Origin: Desulfomicrobium sp. UBA5193
GTDB taxonomy: Bacteria; Desulfobacterota; Desulfovibrionia; Desulfovibrionales; Desulfomicrobiaceae
DNA length: 64,000 nucleotides
Assembly: GCA_002412965.1 (NCBI GenBank)
Contig: DHWB01000007.1
Location: forward strand, 1 to 64,000
Direction of reading: 5' to 3'
The translations under genes were made by a program, and so were the position numbers. Every line of letters starts with the position of its first letter. Within the stretch, counting starts at the first letter, position 1. The notes under the pieces were generated by a model. The model saw only the letters and a program-made list of their open reading frames with translations. It had not been told where the DNA came from and made no database searches. Of the stretch, positions 61,675 through 64,000 are shown in pieces.

Positions 61675-64000
61675 ATGGGACTCCGTGACTGGCTTGACGC
61701 GATTCTCCCCAAAGGGCAGCCCAAGCACGATAATGACACCGTGCTGAGATCATTTCGCATTCAATATACGCATTTCAAGGATCTGCTCCTGTCCAATGCG
61801 GAATTGGGCACGCTGATGGCCCAAATTGACGAAAAACTCAAAGGATCCGCACTCTTCGGCACAAGCGAAATTCGCGCACTGGCGACCAGGAGCGTCTTTC
61901 ACACCATGCGCATGGTCCAGGCCCTGAACGTCATCTCCGGAAATCGATACGGCATCCTTCAGGAAATGGTGGAACACATCAATGGGCGCATCTCAGGCAT
62001 CCTCGACAGCAAGCCTCAGCCCATCGTGGATGAATACACATATCCGCTCTCCGCGGTGGATAGAAATCTTGTCGATATCGTCGGAGGAAAATGCGCAAAT
62101 CTCGGGGAAATCCAGAATCACGCAAAAATTGCTACACCTCCAGGTTTCGCGATAACCACCGCAGCCTACGATGCCTTCCTGCAAACCGAAGGTTTGCGCG
62201 ATGAAATCCTCAAACTTCTTCGCGAAGCGAAGGCGGATGATCCATCAACCGTTGTCTTGGTGTCGGAATCCATTTTCAAGACAATCAACCAGGTCCACGT
62301 CCCGGAGCATGTCCTGCGCGCCTTGCTGAATGCATGGGATTCAACCTTTCCCGACCCCACGTCAGTCCGGACCGCATTGCGCTCCAGCGCCATCAGCGAA
62401 GATGGAATTCTCTCTTTTTCCGGCCAATACCGCACCATCCTCGGCGTCACCAGGCAATCCCTGGAGAGCGCTTTTCGCGAAGTGCTGGCCAGCCTTTTCT
62501 CCCCCCGGGCCATCACCTACCGCATTCATCACGGCGTATCCTTCGAGCAATGCGCCATGGGCATGGCCTGCATTGAAATGGTGGATGCCCTGGCCAGCGG
62601 GATCATTTTCTCCCGCCATCCCGTCAATCCGCTCTCCGACGAAATGGTCCTGAACGCCATCTGGGGTCTGGGCGCTTATGCCGTGGACGGAATCATCGAA
62701 CCTGACACGTGGCAGATCAAACCAACCCCCGTTCCGATGATCTCGTCGCAGCATGTTGCCGACAAACGAGTAAAACTGATTTCGGACGCCAAGGGCAAAC
62801 ATGAGGAGGCTGTGCCGGAAGCAATGCGAGCCGTGCCGTGCCTGAAAACAGAACAGGTCCTGGAGCTTGCGACGATCGCAGCCAAGCTCGAAGCGCATTA
62901 CCACCACCCCCAGGACATCGAGTGGGCTCTGAACACGCAAGGTCAGATCATGATCCTGCAAAGCCGGCCCATGCGTCTCGCGAGCGTCCACCATAACGGC
63001 CTGGCTACGACTGCGATCGAAGGCGCCGAACTTCTGCTCGACAATGCCGACATCGCCTGTTCCGGCATCGGCACTGGACAAGCCGTCCTGGCCAGCGCTT
63101 TGAAAGATCTCTCCGATTTTCCCGCAAACGGCATTCTGGTCGCTCCTCACTCCCTGCCCAACTACGTCATGGTCATGAACAGGGCGCAGGCCATCGTGAC
63201 CGAGGCAGGCAGCATCACTGGCCACATGGCCTCCCTGGCCCGCGAATTCAACGTCCCGACAATACTCAATGCGAAGCATGCCACGACGCTCATCACGAAT
63301 GACCAAACTCTGACCGTGGACGCCATCACCGGCCGGGTCTACGCCGGAATCGTCGAGGAGCTCATGGCTTTCAAGTCCGCGAGCACATTCAAGATCGCCG
63401 ACACACCCGTCCACGCCACCCTCAGACAGGTTGCGGATCAGATCATTCCCTTGCACCTGCTCGATCCCAAGTCTCCCCTGTTCCGCCCGGAGTCCTGCAC
63501 CACGCTGCACGATGTCATGCGGTTCGTGCATGAACTTTGTTACACGGAAATGTTCCGCATCAGCGACCGCGCTTCCGATGCAGGATCCGTGTCCTGCCAG
63601 CTCAAGGCCAAACTGCCCATCGATCTGCATCTCATCGACTTGGGTGGCGGGCTGAAAGATGCCGACGGACCCTATGTATATCCCGAACAGATCACTTCGG
63701 CGCCCCTGGCCGCGCTGCTGTCCGGCATGCTTCGCCCCGAGGTGCATGTGCGCGGCCCCAGACCCATCGACGTGGGAGGCTTTCTCTCCGTCATGAGCCA
63801 ACACTTGCTCGAACCGCCAACGGTCCAGGCGCAGCGCTTTGGCGAACGCAGTTACGGCATCGTCTCCGACAAGTATCTCAATTTCAGCTCCCGCGTGGGG
63901 TATCATTACAGTGTGATCGATGCCTATTGCGGAGAAACCGTGTCCAAAAACTACATCACGTTCCAATTCAAGGGCGGCGCGGCCGACGAAATCCGACGCG
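61675..64000 (+). CDS. PEP/pyruvate-binding domain protein (PpsA-like), partial
   Basis: An open frame from ATG 61675 to the window end (over 775 codons, no stop). An N-terminal helical part (1-110) precedes a pyruvate-phosphate-dikinase ATP-grasp domain (IVGGKCANLGEIQNHA; RSSAISEDGILSFSGQYRTI; IEWALNTQGQIMILQSRPM) and a phospho-His swivelling domain (IVTEAGSITGHMASLAREFN, His in GHM). The PEP/pyruvate TIM-barrel would lie further on or be absent. A true PEP synthase usually starts directly with the ATP-grasp domain, so this is a variant. It follows the membrane activator by 22 bases. Confidence 0.83.
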   Translation, partial: MGLRDWLDAILPKGQPKHDNDTVLRSFRIQYTHFKDLLLSNAELGTLMAQIDEKLKGSALFGTSEIRALATRSVFHTMRMVQALNVISGNRYGILQEMVEHINGRISGILDSKPQPIVDEYTYPLSAVDRNLVDIVGGKCANLGEIQNHAKIATPPGFAITTAAYDAFLQTEGLRDEILKLLREAKADDPSTVVLVSESIFKTINQVHVPEHVLRALLNAWDSTFPDPTSVRTALRSSAISEDGILSFSGQYRTILGVTRQSLESAFREVLASLFSPRAITYRIHHGVSFEQCAMGMACIEMVDALASGIIFSRHPVNPLSDEMVLNAIWGLGAYAVDGIIEPDTWQIKPTPVPMISSQHVADKRVKLISDAKGKHEEAVPEAMRAVPCLKTEQVLELATIAAKLEAHYHHPQDIEWALNTQGQIMILQSRPMRLASVHHNGLATTAIEGAELLLDNADIACSGIGTGQAVLASALKDLSDFPANGILVAPHSLPNYVMVMNRAQAIVTEAGSITGHMASLAREFNVPTILNAKHATTLITNDQTLTVDAITGRVYAGIVEELMAFKSASTFKIADTPVHATLRQVADQIIPLHLLDPKSPLFRPESCTTLHDVMRFVHELCYTEMFRISDRASDAGSVSCQLKAKLPIDLHLIDLGGGLKDADGPYVYPEQITSAPLAALLSGMLRPEVHVRGPRPIDVGGFLSVMSQHLLEPPTVQAQRFGERSYGIVSDKYLNFSSRVGYHYSVIDAYCGETVSKNYITFQFKGGAADEIRR

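Overview
This is a high-GC window with dense, mostly co-directional operons, frequent ATGA/GTGA start-stop overlaps and very many sigma-54 activators, histidine kinases and response regulators. The gene content points to a sulfate-reducing deltaproteobacterium of the Desulfovibrionales, probably a Desulfomicrobium/Desulfovibrio relative. The supporting genes are MinD-like ATPases with built-in ferredoxin domains next to NifX-like proteins and DUF134 regulators, TauE exporters with DUF1634 or lipoprotein partners, an FAD/Fe-S D-lactate-type dehydrogenase, a MucR regulator and DUF169. The taxonomic call is inference from gene content.

Layout. 1-236: a palindromic repeat element present as one full copy and one partial copy. 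236-4816 (minus): exopolysaccharide export genes (kinase, chain-length protein, outer-membrane barrel, export porin) resembling the exosortase/PEP-CTERM type, then a PilZ protein and a sigma-54 regulator. 7.6-10.4 kb: an accessory stretch with a Cys-rich protein, wrecked genes (radical SAM fragment, truncated DinD, a frameshifted reverse-strand gene) abutting the 3' end of a tRNA-Pro gene. 10.5-20.7 kb: housekeeping and flagellar genes (SAM hydrolase, cobS, nitronate monooxygenase, fliJ, a MotE-like protein, truA, a flagellin-like protein, two exported proteins, a phosphohexomutase, an MFS exporter). 20.7-27.7 kb: lactate-type dehydrogenase, a RelBE-like toxin-antitoxin pair, tatA, an exported thioredoxin-fold protein, an exported peroxiredoxin, DUF169 and nitroreductase.

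27.8-41.3 kb is the most distinctive region. A sigma-54 activator gene diverges from a ten-gene operon: TauE, DUF1634, a degenerate sigma-54-type AAA+ protein, a NifX-like protein, a sensor kinase, three single-domain response regulators, a kinase-like protein that keeps only its histidine helix, and a receiver-kinase hybrid. This operon converges on a seven-gene operon with a pseudo-receiver, two NifX-type proteins (one fused to DUF134), two MinD/ferredoxin ATPases, a Gly-rich protein and a DUF134 regulator. The second operon resembles the orange-protein (ORP) loci of Desulfovibrio. Repeated CGGCAA-N4-TTGCCG sites and a sigma-54 promoter lie between the activator gene and the TauE operon, so a control circuit can be read from the sequence.

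41.6-53.7 kb: a branched-chain-amino-acid-type ABC transporter with two acyl/aryl-CoA ligases, a CBS-ACT protein, and its own sigma-54 response regulator and PAS kinase; then a CHMI-family isomerase, a small membrane protein and YajQ. 54.8-64 kb: a MucR regulator, a minus-strand operon (response regulator, three membrane proteins, a lipoprotein, TauE), and, divergent from it, a membrane-anchored sigma-54 activator followed by a large PEP-synthase-like protein that runs off the window end. The divergent control region holds a sigma-54-like promoter and an 18-bp perfect palindrome.
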